DNA of 64,000 nucleotides from NCBI GenBank assembly GCA_003241695.1, contig QFPN01000008.1, positions 1 through 64,000 on the forward strand, written 5' to 3'. Shown piece after piece: positions 8,123 to 16,869 of this stretch (positions are counted from its first letter, which is position 1; every line of letters begins with the position of its first letter). The position numbers and the translations under genes were made by a program. The stretch is from Ancylobacter novellus. GTDB lineage: Bacteria; Pseudomonadota; Alphaproteobacteria; Rhizobiales; Methylopilaceae. The notes under the pieces were generated by a model, which searched no databases, had not been told where the DNA came from, and saw only the letters and a program-made list of their open reading frames with translations.

Positions 8123-9544
8123 TCAAGCCACCCGGCGAACCGCCTCGTCCGAAACGACGGCGTCTTCGCGCCGCGTGATCTCGAGCGCGACCAGTTCGGC
8201 ATGCTTCGCGACCTCGGGCAGCCCCATGAGCTCGCCGAAGGCGCCGCGCGCGAGCGGACCGCAGATGAAGAAGGACGGCGACGCCTCGCCGTCCGCGCCG
8301 ATCGCCCGGCTCGCCTCGTCGGTTTCGAAACCGAGCCCGACCCGGTCGAGGCGGAGCACGCCGTCGGCCACGAGGCCGGCGACGAGGCCGCTGGTCTTCG
8401 GAAGATCCCGGTGGGCCGGCCCCGTCGCGAGCGCGACGGCGTCGAAGTCGCGACGCTCGATCGCCCCCCCGCGCAGGCGGAAGTCGACGGTCAGGCCCGT
8501 CTCGCCCGCCGAGGCGGCGATCGGCTGGCCGACCAGAAGCGACAGCCGCCCGCTCTCGACGAGCCGGGCGATCGCCGCCTCGACCTGCGGCGCGACGCGG
8601 AAGCGGTGGACGTCCCAGAACGGCCGAAGACGCCGCACGACCTTGCGCCGCTCGCGCTCCGGCAGCGCGGCCCAGATCGCACGCCCCTGCGCGCGGACGG
8701 CGTCCAGCACGTGCTGCCACGGCGTTCCGAGCGCCTCCGCCTCGGCGACGGTCCGGCGGACGCGCCGCAGCAGCGCGAGCGCGGTTCGGCTCGGCGCGTC
8801 GGCGAAGGCGCCGAACTCGCCGCCCTTCAAGGCGTGGCCGCGCGACAGCAGGCCGCGCCGCGAGATCGCGACGATCGGCCCGCGATGCCCGCGCGCTTCG
8901 AGCGAGGCCGCGACGTCGGCCATTGTGAGGCCGGTGCCGACGATGAGCAGGCGCGCGTCACCGTGAACAGCGTCGAGCGCGCGCCGGTCCTGCGTGTCGA
9001 CGACGAAGCGCGGGTCGCCGACGAGGGGCTTGAGCGGCGCGGGCGCGCTCGGCGAGGGATGGGTCGCGGAGAAGGCCACGACGTCGGCCGCGAGAGTCCC
9101 GCCGTCGCTGGTCAGGACGCGCCAGCCGCGTCCCGCCCGCCGGATCTCGGTCGCGGCTGCGGTCAGATGCTCGACGTCGCCGGCGAGGAGATAGGGCTCG
9201 ATCGTCTCGGCGGCGTATCGGCCGAAGACCGAACGGCGCGGGAAGGCTCGGCCGTCCGGCGTAACCGCCTCGGGATCGGCCTCGAACGCGCCGTCACGCT
9301 TCAGCCAGCGGTCGAAGTGGCAGGGATCGGACGGCACGAAGCTCATTCGCGCGGCCGGCACGTTGATGCGATGCGCGGGATCGTCCGTCGAATAGGCGAC
9401 CCCGCCGCCGAGCCGCGGCCGCGGCTCGACCACCACGATGCGGAAGCGGCCGGGCGCGCGGCGGACGAGCTGATGCGCCAGCACCGCGCCCGAGAAGCCG
9501 CCGCCGACGATCGCGACCGTCGGCCGCTCGTCGGTCCGGCTCAC
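8123..9544 (-). CDS. FAD/NAD(P)-binding flavoprotein (COG4529-type)
   Basis: 473 residues. It starts with a dinucleotide-binding motif (VAIVGGGFSGAVLAHQLVRR) and the family signature RLGGGVAYSTDDPAHRINVP; a second Rossmann motif appears at LLIVGTGLTMADVAASL, and ALATGP near the C-terminus. This matches the FAD-NAD(P)-binding family sometimes found next to sulfur or siderophore genes, with no fixed reaction. The GTG start overlaps the ssuD stop (GTGA), so it is the last gene of the ssu operon and may supply oxidation or reduction steps in organosulfur use. This functional link is inferred. Confidence 0.82.
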   Translation of the reverse strand: MSRTDERPTVAIVGGGFSGAVLAHQLVRRAPGRFRIVVVEPRPRLGGGVAYSTDDPAHRINVPAARMSFVPSDPCHFDRWLKRDGAFEADPEAVTPDGRAFPRRSVFGRYAAETIEPYLLAGDVEHLTAAATEIRRAGRGWRVLTSDGGTLAADVVAFSATHPSPSAPAPLKPLVGDPRFVVDTQDRRALDAVHGDARLLIVGTGLTMADVAASLEARGHRGPIVAISRRGLLSRGHALKGGEFGAFADAPSRTALALLRRVRRTVAEAEALGTPWQHVLDAVRAQGRAIWAALPERERRKVVRRLRPFWDVHRFRVAPQVEAAIARLVESGRLSLLVGQPIAASAGETGLTVDFRLRGGAIERRDFDAVALATGPAHRDLPKTSGLVAGLVADGVLRLDRVGLGFETDEASRAIGADGEASPSFFICGPLARGAFGELMGLPEVAKHAELVALEITRREDAVVSDEAVRRVA

Positions 9545-10707
9545 GACTCCGACACCCTGAGGGACGGCCGGCTGTCGTTGGCGATGGTCTCGCCGAACGG
9601 CCCCATGTTGACCGAGAGGGCTGCTTCGCGGTTCTGGACGGACAGCGGCAGCAAGGGAAAGACGAGCTCCGCGAAACGATAGGCTTCCTCAAGATGGGGA
9701 TAGCCCGAGAGAATGAAGCTGTCGACGCCCGCCGCCATATACTCCTTCATCCGTTCGGCGACCGTCTCCGGATCGCCCACGAGCGCGGTGCCCGCCCCTC
9801 CGCGGACAAGCCCGATGCCCGCCCAGAGGTTCGGGCTGACTTCGAGCCGGTCGCGCCGGCCGCCATGCAGCGCGGCCATGCGGCGCTGGCCTTCGGAATC
9901 CATGCGGGCGTAGACTTTCTGGGCCGCAGCGATGGTCTCGTCGTCGAGGTGGCTGATCAGCCGATCGGCCGCGGCCCAGGCCTCGTCGGCGGTCTCGCGC
10001 ACGATGACGTGCAGACGCACGCCGAACGTCACCTTGCGCCCCTCGATCGCGGCGAGCTTCCGGACGACGTCGATCTTCTCCGCCACCTGCGCGGGGGGCT
10101 CGCCCCACGTCAGGTACTTGTCGATCGAGCGCGCCGCGACCTCGTTCGCGGCGGCCGAGGAGCCGCCGAAATAGAGCGGCGGCCCCTTCGGCGCGGCCGG
10201 CGGGAACAGGATGCGGGCGTCCGAAACGCGGATATGGTCACCCTCGTAGGTCACGGTCTCGCCGGCGAGCAGCGCCTTGTAGACGTCGAGGAACTCGCGG
10301 GTGACGGCGTAGCGCTCGTCGTGGCTGAGGAAGACGCCGTCGCCGGCGTTTTCGGCGGGATCGCCGCCCGTCACCACGTTGATGAGCAGGCGCCCGTTCG
10401 AGATCCGGTCGAGCGTCGCCGTCATCCGCGCCGCGAGCGTCGGCGACTGCAGCCCCGGCCGCACGGCGACGAGGAAGCGCAGCCTTTCCGTCAGCGGCGC
10501 GAGCGCCGAGGCCACCACCCAACTGTCCTCGCAGGAGCGGCCTGTCGGCAGCAGGACGCCGAAATAGCCGAGCCGGTCGGCCGCCTGGGCCACCTGGGCG
10601 AGATAGCCGAGGTCGACCGCCCGGCCCCCTCTGGTCGTGCCGAGATAGCGTCCGTCGCCATGGGTCGGCAGGAACCAGAAGACGTTTGCGACGTCGGGCG
10701 CGGTCAC
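9541..10707 (-). CDS. ssuD: FMNH2-dependent alkanesulfonate monooxygenase
   Basis: 388 residues from the GTG at 10707, which overlaps the ssuA stop (GTGA). The start VTAPDVANVFWFLPTHGDGR matches SsuD, and the luciferase-like TIM barrel is complete: FLVAVRPGLQSPTLAARMTA, INVVTGGDPAENAGDGVFL, GGSSAAA, LWAGIGLVRGGAGTALVGDP and an R-E-x-x-Y-pattern near the C-terminus. SsuD releases sulfite from aliphatic sulfonates using reduced flavin from SsuE. It sits in a full ssu operon. Confidence 0.95.
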   Translation of the reverse strand: MTAPDVANVFWFLPTHGDGRYLGTTRGGRAVDLGYLAQVAQAADRLGYFGVLLPTGRSCEDSWVVASALAPLTERLRFLVAVRPGLQSPTLAARMTATLDRISNGRLLINVVTGGDPAENAGDGVFLSHDERYAVTREFLDVYKALLAGETVTYEGDHIRVSDARILFPPAAPKGPPLYFGGSSAAANEVAARSIDKYLTWGEPPAQVAEKIDVVRKLAAIEGRKVTFGVRLHVIVRETADEAWAAADRLISHLDDETIAAAQKVYARMDSEGQRRMAALHGGRRDRLEVSPNLWAGIGLVRGGAGTALVGDPETVAERMKEYMAAGVDSFILSGYPHLEEAYRFAELVFPLLPLSVQNREAALSVNMGPFGETIANDSRPSLRVSES

Positions 10708-11657
10708 TGCGTCACCTGCACGACCGCGTCCGAAACCGTGATGGGCTTCGGGAGCAGCTTCAGTTCGAGGAACGTGTCGGCGATCTTCTGCTGCGCCGCC
10801 GCGACCTCGGGCGTCACGGGCGCGACGCCGAAGCTTTGGCGGCCGATCGCGACCTTCAGCAGCGGCGCCGGAATGCCGACGATCGGGGCGAGCTCCGTCG
10901 CGGCGGCGTCCGGGTCCTTGGCCGCCCAGTCCTCGACCGCCCTGAGCTCCGACAGCACGATCTTCAGGATGTCGGCGTTCTTCTCGGAATAATCGCGCGA
11001 GGACAGGAAGAACTGATGGTTGCTGACGATGCCCTCGCCATTGGAAAGCACGCGGGCGCCCGCGACCTCGGCCGCGGCGTAGTAGGGATCCCACACCGAC
11101 CAGGCGTCGACCGCGCCGCGCTCGAAGGCCGAGCGCGCGTCGGCCGGCGCAAGCAGCGCCAGCGTGACGTCGGAATAGGACACGCCGCCCTTTTCCAGCG
11201 CCTTGACCAGCAGGTAATGCGCGTTCGACCCCTTGGCGACGGCGATTTTCCTGCCCTTGAGGTCGGCAAGCGACCGGATCGGACTGTCCTTCGGAACGAG
11301 GATCGCCTCGCCCTTCGGCGAGGGCGGGTCGTTAGCGACATAGACGAGCTTGGCGCTCGCGGCCTGCGCGAAGATCGGTGGCGCCTCGCCGGTGGTGCCG
11401 AAGTCGATCGCGCCGGCGTTGACCGCCTCCAGCAGCGGCGGGCCGAACTGGAACTCCGCCCATTTGACGTCGACGCCGAGCGGCTTGAGCTTCTCCTCGA
11501 GCGTGCCCTTGCCTTTCAGCAGTATGAGCGTGCCGTATTTCTGGAAGCCGATCCGGATGGTGCGGTCCGCCGCTTCAGCGAGGCCGGGCGCAGCGACGGC
11601 CGCGGCGACGAACGCCGCGGCGAGCAGTTTCAGGGACGAGCGTCTGTGGAAAGACAT
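10704..11657 (-). CDS. ssuA: aliphatic sulfonate ABC transporter substrate-binding protein
   Basis: 317 residues. The Sec signal peptide spans residues ~1-29 (MSFHRRSSLKLLAAAFVAAA, ending GLAEA). The mature part starts RTIRIGFQKYGTLILLKGKG and has EFQFGPPLLEAVNAGAIDFG and TGEAPPIFAQAA, as in SsuA/NMT1-like periplasmic sulfonate binders. The ATG at 11657 begins 20 bases after the ssuE stop. It delivers sulfonates to SsuBC. Confidence 0.95.
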   Translation of the reverse strand: MSFHRRSSLKLLAAAFVAAAVAAPGLAEAADRTIRIGFQKYGTLILLKGKGTLEEKLKPLGVDVKWAEFQFGPPLLEAVNAGAIDFGTTGEAPPIFAQAASAKLVYVANDPPSPKGEAILVPKDSPIRSLADLKGRKIAVAKGSNAHYLLVKALEKGGVSYSDVTLALLAPADARSAFERGAVDAWSVWDPYYAAAEVAGARVLSNGEGIVSNHQFFLSSRDYSEKNADILKIVLSELRAVEDWAAKDPDAAATELAPIVGIPAPLLKVAIGRQSFGVAPVTPEVAAAQQKIADTFLELKLLPKPITVSDAVVQVTQ

Positions 11658-11677
11658 TGCGGGCTTCTCCGGAACAA

Positions 11678-12226
11678 TCAGGCGGCGACGGCGGGGCGCT
11701 GAACGGCGCCGGCCGCCTCGCGGATGAGGGCGTCGATGCGGGCCGCGACCCGCTCGTCGGTGACGCGCCCGTCGCTCTCGACGTCGCGGTCGACGACGAA
11801 GACGGCGGTCGGGAGCGTGTGGGCGTCGAAGGATGCGAACAGGGGACGCATCTGGTGCTCGACCACGAGCGCGTGGCGGTCGCTTCCCCCGGTCGCGAGC
11901 AGCGCGACGGGCACGCCGGCGAGCGCGCGGTAATCGATCAGGTCGACGAGATGCTTGAAGAAGCCGGCGTAGGAGCCCTTGTAGACCGGCGACCCCGCCA
12001 CGATCAGATGCGCCTGCTCGATCGCCTTCAACGCGGTCTCGACTGAACCGACTGCGGGACGCGAGAAGCTGCGGCCGAGATCCGGCGCGAGCGTCGCGAC
12101 GTCGACGAGCGTCACCGAGCCTCCGCTGCGGGCCGCGATCCGGCCGGCGACGTGCGAGGTCACGAGCTGGGTCCGCGACGGCGCAGACAGGCTGCCCGCC
12201 ACGGCGACGATGCGCGGGCCGCTCAC
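11678..12226 (-). CDS. ssuE: NADPH-dependent FMN reductase of the SsuE/MsuE family
   Basis: 182 residues. The flavodoxin-like fold is marked by VAVAGSLSAPSRTQLV at the N-terminus, LIVAGSPVYKGSYAGFFKHL with the Y-K-G-S-Y segment of the family, and PVALLATGGSDRHALVVEHQ. It supplies FMNH2 to SsuD. The ATG overlaps the stop of ssuB. Here the reductase lies between the ATPase and the binding protein rather than at the operon start. Confidence 0.92.
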   Translation of the reverse strand: MSGPRIVAVAGSLSAPSRTQLVTSHVAGRIAARSGGSVTLVDVATLAPDLGRSFSRPAVGSVETALKAIEQAHLIVAGSPVYKGSYAGFFKHLVDLIDYRALAGVPVALLATGGSDRHALVVEHQMRPLFASFDAHTLPTAVFVVDRDVESDGRVTDERVAARIDALIREAAGAVQRPAVAA

Positions 12227-13068
12227 GCAGGCACCTTCCGGCGCTCATCAACGGCGGCGCCGGGCCGATCGTCGGACGGACGCCCGCCCGCGTCGAACAG
12301 CTTGTCCAGAATGGTCTCCTCGAGCCGGCCGATCTCCGCCGAGCCGCGGCGACGCGGCCGGGGCAGATCGACCGCGAGATCGAGCGCGACCTGGCCGTCC
12401 TCGATCAGGATCACGCGATCGGCGAGCGCCAGCGCCTCGGCGACGTCGTGGGTGACGAGCACCGCCGTGAAGCGCTGTTCGAGCCAGACCTGCTCGATGA
12501 GAGCCTGCATCTCGATCCGGGTGAGCGCGTCGAGCGCGCCGAGCGGCTCGTCGAGCGAAAGCAGCCGGGGCCGCGAGACCAGCGCGCGGGCGAGCGCGAC
12601 GCGCTGCTTCTGGCCGCCCGAAAGGACGGAGGGCCATTCCCCGGCGCGATCCGCGAGGCCGACCTGCGCGAGCGCGTCGCGCGCCGCCGACAGCGCCTCT
12701 TGTTTCCCGACGCCGGCGAGGCCGACCCGGACGTTGTCGAGCACCCGCGCCCAGGGCAGCAGGCGCGGCTCCTGGAACATGATGCGCCCCTTGGTCGAGC
12801 CGCCGACCGTCGCGACGCCCGCCGTCGGGGTGTCGAGCCCGGCGAGGATGCGGAGCAGCGTGCTCTTCCCGCAGCCGCTGCGGCCGACGATGGCGAGGAA
12901 CTGTCCCGCAGGGACGGTGAGGTCGATCCCCTTCAACACCTGTTTCGGGCCGAAGGATTTCGAGAGCCCGCGCAGGGTGATCGGAGCGCCCTCGACCGCT
13001 AGGGCCTCGGTCCGGGCCGGCGTTCGGGACGGCGCGAAGGCGACTGCGGAAAGCGTCGTTGCGGTCAT
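12223..13068 (-). CDS. ssuB: aliphatic sulfonate ABC transporter ATP-binding protein
   Basis: 281 residues. Walker A GRSGCGKSTLLR, Q-loop MFQEPRLLPWARV, signature LSGGQKQRVALARAL, Walker B LLSLDEPLGALD and H-loop VTHDVAEALALADR are all present. The spacing and the ~20-residue N-terminal extension agree with SsuB/TauB-type importers. It starts 40 bases after the ssuC stop. Confidence 0.95.
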   Translation of the reverse strand: MTATTLSAVAFAPSRTPARTEALAVEGAPITLRGLSKSFGPKQVLKGIDLTVPAGQFLAIVGRSGCGKSTLLRILAGLDTPTAGVATVGGSTKGRIMFQEPRLLPWARVLDNVRVGLAGVGKQEALSAARDALAQVGLADRAGEWPSVLSGGQKQRVALARALVSRPRLLSLDEPLGALDALTRIEMQALIEQVWLEQRFTAVLVTHDVAEALALADRVILIEDGQVALDLAVDLPRPRRRGSAEIGRLEETILDKLFDAGGRPSDDRPGAAVDERRKVPA

Positions 13069-13108
13069 GTGCCTTGCTTTCAGAGTTTGGTTGAGCGGCC
13101 GCGCGAGA

Positions 13109-13876
13109 TCAGGCGGGCAGATAGGCGGGGTGCCAGGACAGCGTGGTCCGCTCCAGCCATTTGGCCGCCGAGTCCGCGAGCTTGCCGAGCGCCGCGTAGA
13201 TCAGGATCGACAGCACGACGACGTCGACCATCATGAATTCGCGGGCGTTCATGGCCATGTAGCCGAGGCCCGAGGAGGCCGAGATGGTCTCGGCGACGAT
13301 CAGCGTCAGCCACATGATGCCGAGCGCGTAGCGCAGCCCGACGAAGATCGACGGCAGCGCGCCCGGCAGGATGACCTTCGAGAACAGCGTCCAGTTCGAC
13401 ATGCCGTAGGCCCGGCCCATCTCGACGAGCTGGGGATCGACGGTGCGCACGCCGTGCAGGGTGTTGAGGTAGACGGGAAAGAACACGCCCAGCGCGACGA
13501 GGAAGATCTTGGCGGTCTCGTCGATGCCGAACCACAGGATGACGAGCGGGATCATCGCGAGATGCGGGATCGTGCGGATCATCTGGAACGTCGGGTCGGT
13601 CAGGCGTTCGGAAAGCCGCGACAGGCCGTTGGCGAGCCCGAGCGCGAAGCCGATTCCGCCGCCGATGACGAGCCCGATGGTCGCGCGCCAGGCTGAGACG
13701 CCGATGTTGGTCCAGAGCTCGCCCGACAGAGCGAGCCGCCACCCGGCCGCGACGATTGCGGTCGGCGCCGGCATGACCTCGGGCGGAATCTCCCCGAGGC
13801 TCGACAGAACCTGCCAGATCACGAGCAACGCCGCCGGGATGGCCCAGGCCTGCAGGCTTTTAAGGAACGACGTCAT
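13109..13876 (-). CDS. ssuC: aliphatic sulfonate ABC transporter permease
   Basis: 255 residues with six predicted membrane segments and the importer EAA loop (MGRAYGMSNWTLFSKVILPG). First gene of the ssuC-B-E-A-D-flavoprotein operon. The ATG at 13876 follows an AT-rich promoter-like region containing TTGACA, consistent with sulfur-responsive control as in other ssu operons. Confidence 0.95.
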   Translation of the reverse strand: MTSFLKSLQAWAIPAALLVIWQVLSSLGEIPPEVMPAPTAIVAAGWRLALSGELWTNIGVSAWRATIGLVIGGGIGFALGLANGLSRLSERLTDPTFQMIRTIPHLAMIPLVILWFGIDETAKIFLVALGVFFPVYLNTLHGVRTVDPQLVEMGRAYGMSNWTLFSKVILPGALPSIFVGLRYALGIMWLTLIVAETISASSGLGYMAMNAREFMMVDVVVLSILIYAALGKLADSAAKWLERTTLSWHPAYLPA

Positions 13877-13894
13877 CGGGAGGCCTCACTACCT

Positions 13895-13935
13895 TCGTCT
13901 ATAAAATCAATTCAATCTATGTTTTTTGTCAACAT
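13895..13935 (-). promoter_or_regulatory. putative ssu promoter/operator
   Basis: On the minus strand TTGACA (complement of 13928-13933) is followed by an AT-rich run through ATAGATTGAATTGATTTTAT towards ssuC. The ATAGATTGAAT core recurs upstream of the NeuB-like gene at the left end. The rest of the 261-base divergent spacer to 14137 is GC-rich with no other clear element. Confidence 0.45.
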
Positions 13936-14137
13936 ATAAAGCGCGCCGTTCCGCTCCTCCGGAAGATTGTCGAGCGAACGCCTCATTGGGCTCCGACCGG
14001 GAGCTCAGCAGTCTTCCGGCGGCGGGCCGTGCGGCCAGCGGCGGACCGCCGCAGGGTCCCGAACCTTATGGGGGCGCGAACGGATCGCGGCGGGACATGG
14101 TGGACAACGCCGCGGCGGTCGGACTTAGTTCGAAGCC

Positions 14138-15907
14138 ATGGCGTTCCTCATCGATCCGCGCCGAGGCGACATCGAGGATGACGCCTCGAGCACCAAAGTC
14201 TGGTCCATCGCCTCGCTGGCGGGCTGGGTGCTCGTCGAGATCAGCCTGCCGAAGCTCCTGCTGTCCTGGCTTCTGCTGATCGGCCTGCCGTGCCTGCTGC
14301 TCGGCGCGATGCCGATCGTCGCGACCGCGTGGCTGTCGACGGTCTCGCACAACGTCCGGGATCTCGTCGGCGGCGTCGCTCCGCTGATGATCCTCGCCGG
14401 TCTGCTCGGCGTCGCATGGTTCGGCGTCATGCCCGCCTTCCGGCTCGCGGAGCGGAGCTTCTGGTCGCTCAACGCTCTCGCGGTGCAGCCGACCTTCGTG
14501 CTCACCCGCGAAGCCATGCGGCATTTCATCGGGCGGCGGATGTCGCGCCGGCTCCGGCGGGACGGGGTTCGCGTCGGCCAGGGAACGGCCGTCGCGGCCG
14601 CCCTCCTCGTCTCGCTCGCGGCCTGCGCCTCCGCGTGGCTCGCCTGGCCCTGGTCCCGCTGGATCGGCTCATGGGTCGACTTCGCGGCGCCGCTCTCGCT
14701 GCTGTCGTCGGCTTTCGCCAACAGCGTCGTGCTGTTCGGCGCCTATGTCGCGGCCGGCTCGCTCGCCTGGGGCTACGCCGACGCGTCCATGGGCCAGCCG
14801 ACGAATCTCGGCGGCTACGATCCCGAGCCCGAAGGCAAGGTCTGGCGCGTCGCGCATCTGTCGGACCTCCACACCGTCGGAGAGCGCTTCGGCTTCCGCA
14901 TCGAGTGCGGCCGGAGCGGCCCGCAGGGCAACGAGAGGCTCCGCCTCACGCTGGAGGCGCTTGCCCGCGCCGACGCCGCCCACCCGCTCGACATCGTGCT
15001 GGTGACGGGCGACATGACCGACGCCGGCCGCTCGGCCGAATGGGCGGAGTTCGTCGAGGCGCTCGATCGGACCGCGCCGGCGCTCCGGGACAAGATGCTG
15101 TTCCTGCCCGGCAACCACGACGTCAACGTCGTCGACCGCGCGAACCCGGCGCGGCTCGACCTGCCCTTCTCGCCCGGCAAGCGGCTGCGCCAGCTCCGCG
15201 CGCTCGCGCTCATCGCCGGCCTGCAGGGCGAGCGCGTTCTCGTCGGGCGCGCGCGGCACGAGTCGGAACCGCTCTCGAAATGGCTCGCTCCCCACGCCGC
15301 GGCGCTCCGGGGCTTCGTGAGCCGCGGGCGCGGAAAGCACGCGCGCGACATCCGCACGCTCTGGGACGAGGCGTTCCCGATGGTGCTGCCGCCGCCGACG
15401 CCGGACGGCCTCGGCGTCATCCTGCTCAACTCGAACGCCGACACGCATTTCTCCTTCACCAACGCCCTCGGCATGATGCCGACGGAGCAGGAGCGCCGGC
15501 TGACCGCGATCGTCCGCTCGGCCCCGAAGGCGTGCTGGCTGATCGCGCTGCATCACCATCTCGTCGAATATCCGCGGGCGACCCGGTCGCTGTCGGAGCG
15601 CATCGGCACCGCGCTCATCAACGGAAGCTGGTTCCTGCGGCAGCTCAAGCCGCTGTCGGAGCGCGTCGTCGTGCTGCACGGCCACCGGCACATCGACTGG
15701 ACCGGGCATTGCGGCGACCTGCGCATCGTCTCGGCGCCGTCCCCGGTGATGGGGGCGCCCTATTTCTGGATCCAGCGCTTCGCGGCGAAGGACGGCCGGC
15801 TCGCGCTGCTCGAACCCGAGCGCGTGGAGCTCTCCTTCCCGGCCGAAGCGCCCTCCCCCGCGCCGGAACGGGTCGCAGCCGAGCCGGTCCCGGAAGCCAC
15901 GGCCTAG
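14138..15907 (+). CDS. membrane-anchored metallophosphoesterase
   Basis: 589 residues. The N-terminal ~230 residues hold about five hydrophobic stretches (near 30-45, 45-65, 80-100, 145-170 and 185-210). The C-terminal calcineurin-like domain has all family motifs: HLSDLHT, VTGDMTD, PGNHDVN, ALHHHLVE and HGHRHIDW, so the metal centre looks intact. The substrate is unknown. It stands alone between two minus-strand operons; its stop TAG shares a CTAG with the stop of the convergent gene. Confidence 0.86.
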   Translation: MAFLIDPRRGDIEDDASSTKVWSIASLAGWVLVEISLPKLLLSWLLLIGLPCLLLGAMPIVATAWLSTVSHNVRDLVGGVAPLMILAGLLGVAWFGVMPAFRLAERSFWSLNALAVQPTFVLTREAMRHFIGRRMSRRLRRDGVRVGQGTAVAAALLVSLAACASAWLAWPWSRWIGSWVDFAAPLSLLSSAFANSVVLFGAYVAAGSLAWGYADASMGQPTNLGGYDPEPEGKVWRVAHLSDLHTVGERFGFRIECGRSGPQGNERLRLTLEALARADAAHPLDIVLVTGDMTDAGRSAEWAEFVEALDRTAPALRDKMLFLPGNHDVNVVDRANPARLDLPFSPGKRLRQLRALALIAGLQGERVLVGRARHESEPLSKWLAPHAAALRGFVSRGRGKHARDIRTLWDEAFPMVLPPPTPDGLGVILLNSNADTHFSFTNALGMMPTEQERRLTAIVRSAPKACWLIALHHHLVEYPRATRSLSERIGTALINGSWFLRQLKPLSERVVVLHGHRHIDWTGHCGDLRIVSAPSPVMGAPYFWIQRFAAKDGRLALLEPERVELSFPAEAPSPAPERVAAEPVPEATA

Positions 15908-16869
15908 GAAACCACCGGCAGCTTCTCGGCCTCGAGGCGCGGCAGGAGGTGCATGACCGAGCGGGCGAACTCGTAGCGCGCGGCCACCATCCGCTCAGCC
16001 CAGGCGGGAAGCGGCGAAGCCGTCAGCTCTCCGATGTCGAGCCCGCGCTCGAAGCCGTCGCCGATGCGCTCCTCGATCATGGCGAGCCAGGCCCGCGTCT
16101 GGGCGACGCCCCGGCTTCCGGCCTCCGCGGGTCCGTGACCGGGAACCAGCAGCTTTCCGCCGGCTCCTTCGATCGTCGCGAGCGAGGCGCGCCAGCGCTC
16201 GAGATCGGCGTCGGGGGTCGTCGGCGCGCGGTCGAGAAAGACAAGGTCCCCGGCGATCAGCAGTCCCGAGCACTCCTCGAACAGACAGAGATCCGAGCCG
16301 CTGTGTCCGGCGAGAGGCAGGAAGCGGAACCGCCGATCTCCGACATCCTCGCGCTCGCCCGAGACATCGCGGCCCGGCTCCGGCGTCGTGCTGCCCCGCA
16401 TCCAGTCGCCGACCGCCCGGTACATGGCGTCGGTAAGCCCCGCGCCCCGCGCGCGGAGATCGGCGGCGAGCGTGGGCGTCGTCCAGACCGCGTCGGCCGG
16501 AAAGGCGGTCGCGCCGAGCACATGGTCGGCGTGGATGTGGGTCAGGTAGACGCGGGCGACCGGCTTTCCGGTCAGCGCCGAGGCGGTCGCCTTCAGCGCT
16601 TCGCCATAAGCGTGGCTCGGCCCGGAATCGATCAGCACCGCGCCCTCGCTCGTGTCGAAGATCACGATGTTGGCGATCGCCCCGCCGTTCTCGATCGTGA
16701 TCGGGGCGGCCGCGCCCTCGATCAGCCAGACGCCGTCGGCGATCGGCTTCGGCTCGATCCGATAGGACAACGGCGCGGCGGCGGCCCACGGCGGGAGGAC
16801 GAACGGCGCCGCCGCGCAGAGGCCGAGTTCGAGCGCTCGCCGTCGCGAGACCATCGAGAAGTCGATCAC
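15904..16869 (-). CDS. quinoprotein relay system zinc metallohydrolase
   Basis: 321 residues from the GTG at 16869, chosen because it overlaps the upstream stop (GTGA); an ATG at 16854 is an alternative. Residues ~1-30 form a twin-Arg-like signal (SRRRALELGLCAAAPFVLP). The MBL motif THIHADHVLGA, then AGHSGSD, AGDLVF and VPGHGP are present. It belongs to the SoxH/quinoprotein-relay hydrolases found only near PQQ alcohol dehydrogenases. It is the last gene of the alcohol-oxidation operon. The reaction is not known. Confidence 0.86.
   Translation of the reverse strand: MIDFSMVSRRRALELGLCAAAPFVLPPWAAAAPLSYRIEPKPIADGVWLIEGAAAPITIENGGAIANIVIFDTSEGAVLIDSGPSHAYGEALKATASALTGKPVARVYLTHIHADHVLGATAFPADAVWTTPTLAADLRARGAGLTDAMYRAVGDWMRGSTTPEPGRDVSGEREDVGDRRFRFLPLAGHSGSDLCLFEECSGLLIAGDLVFLDRAPTTPDADLERWRASLATIEGAGGKLLVPGHGPAEAGSRGVAQTRAWLAMIEERIGDGFERGLDIGELTASPLPAWAERMVAARYEFARSVMHLLPRLEAEKLPVVS

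Noticed and set aside
9541..11094. A longer SsuD reading frame beginning at 11094
   Set aside because: The extra N-terminal part overlaps ssuA in another frame and lacks similarity; the GTG at 10707 overlaps the ssuA stop and gives the normal SsuD length.
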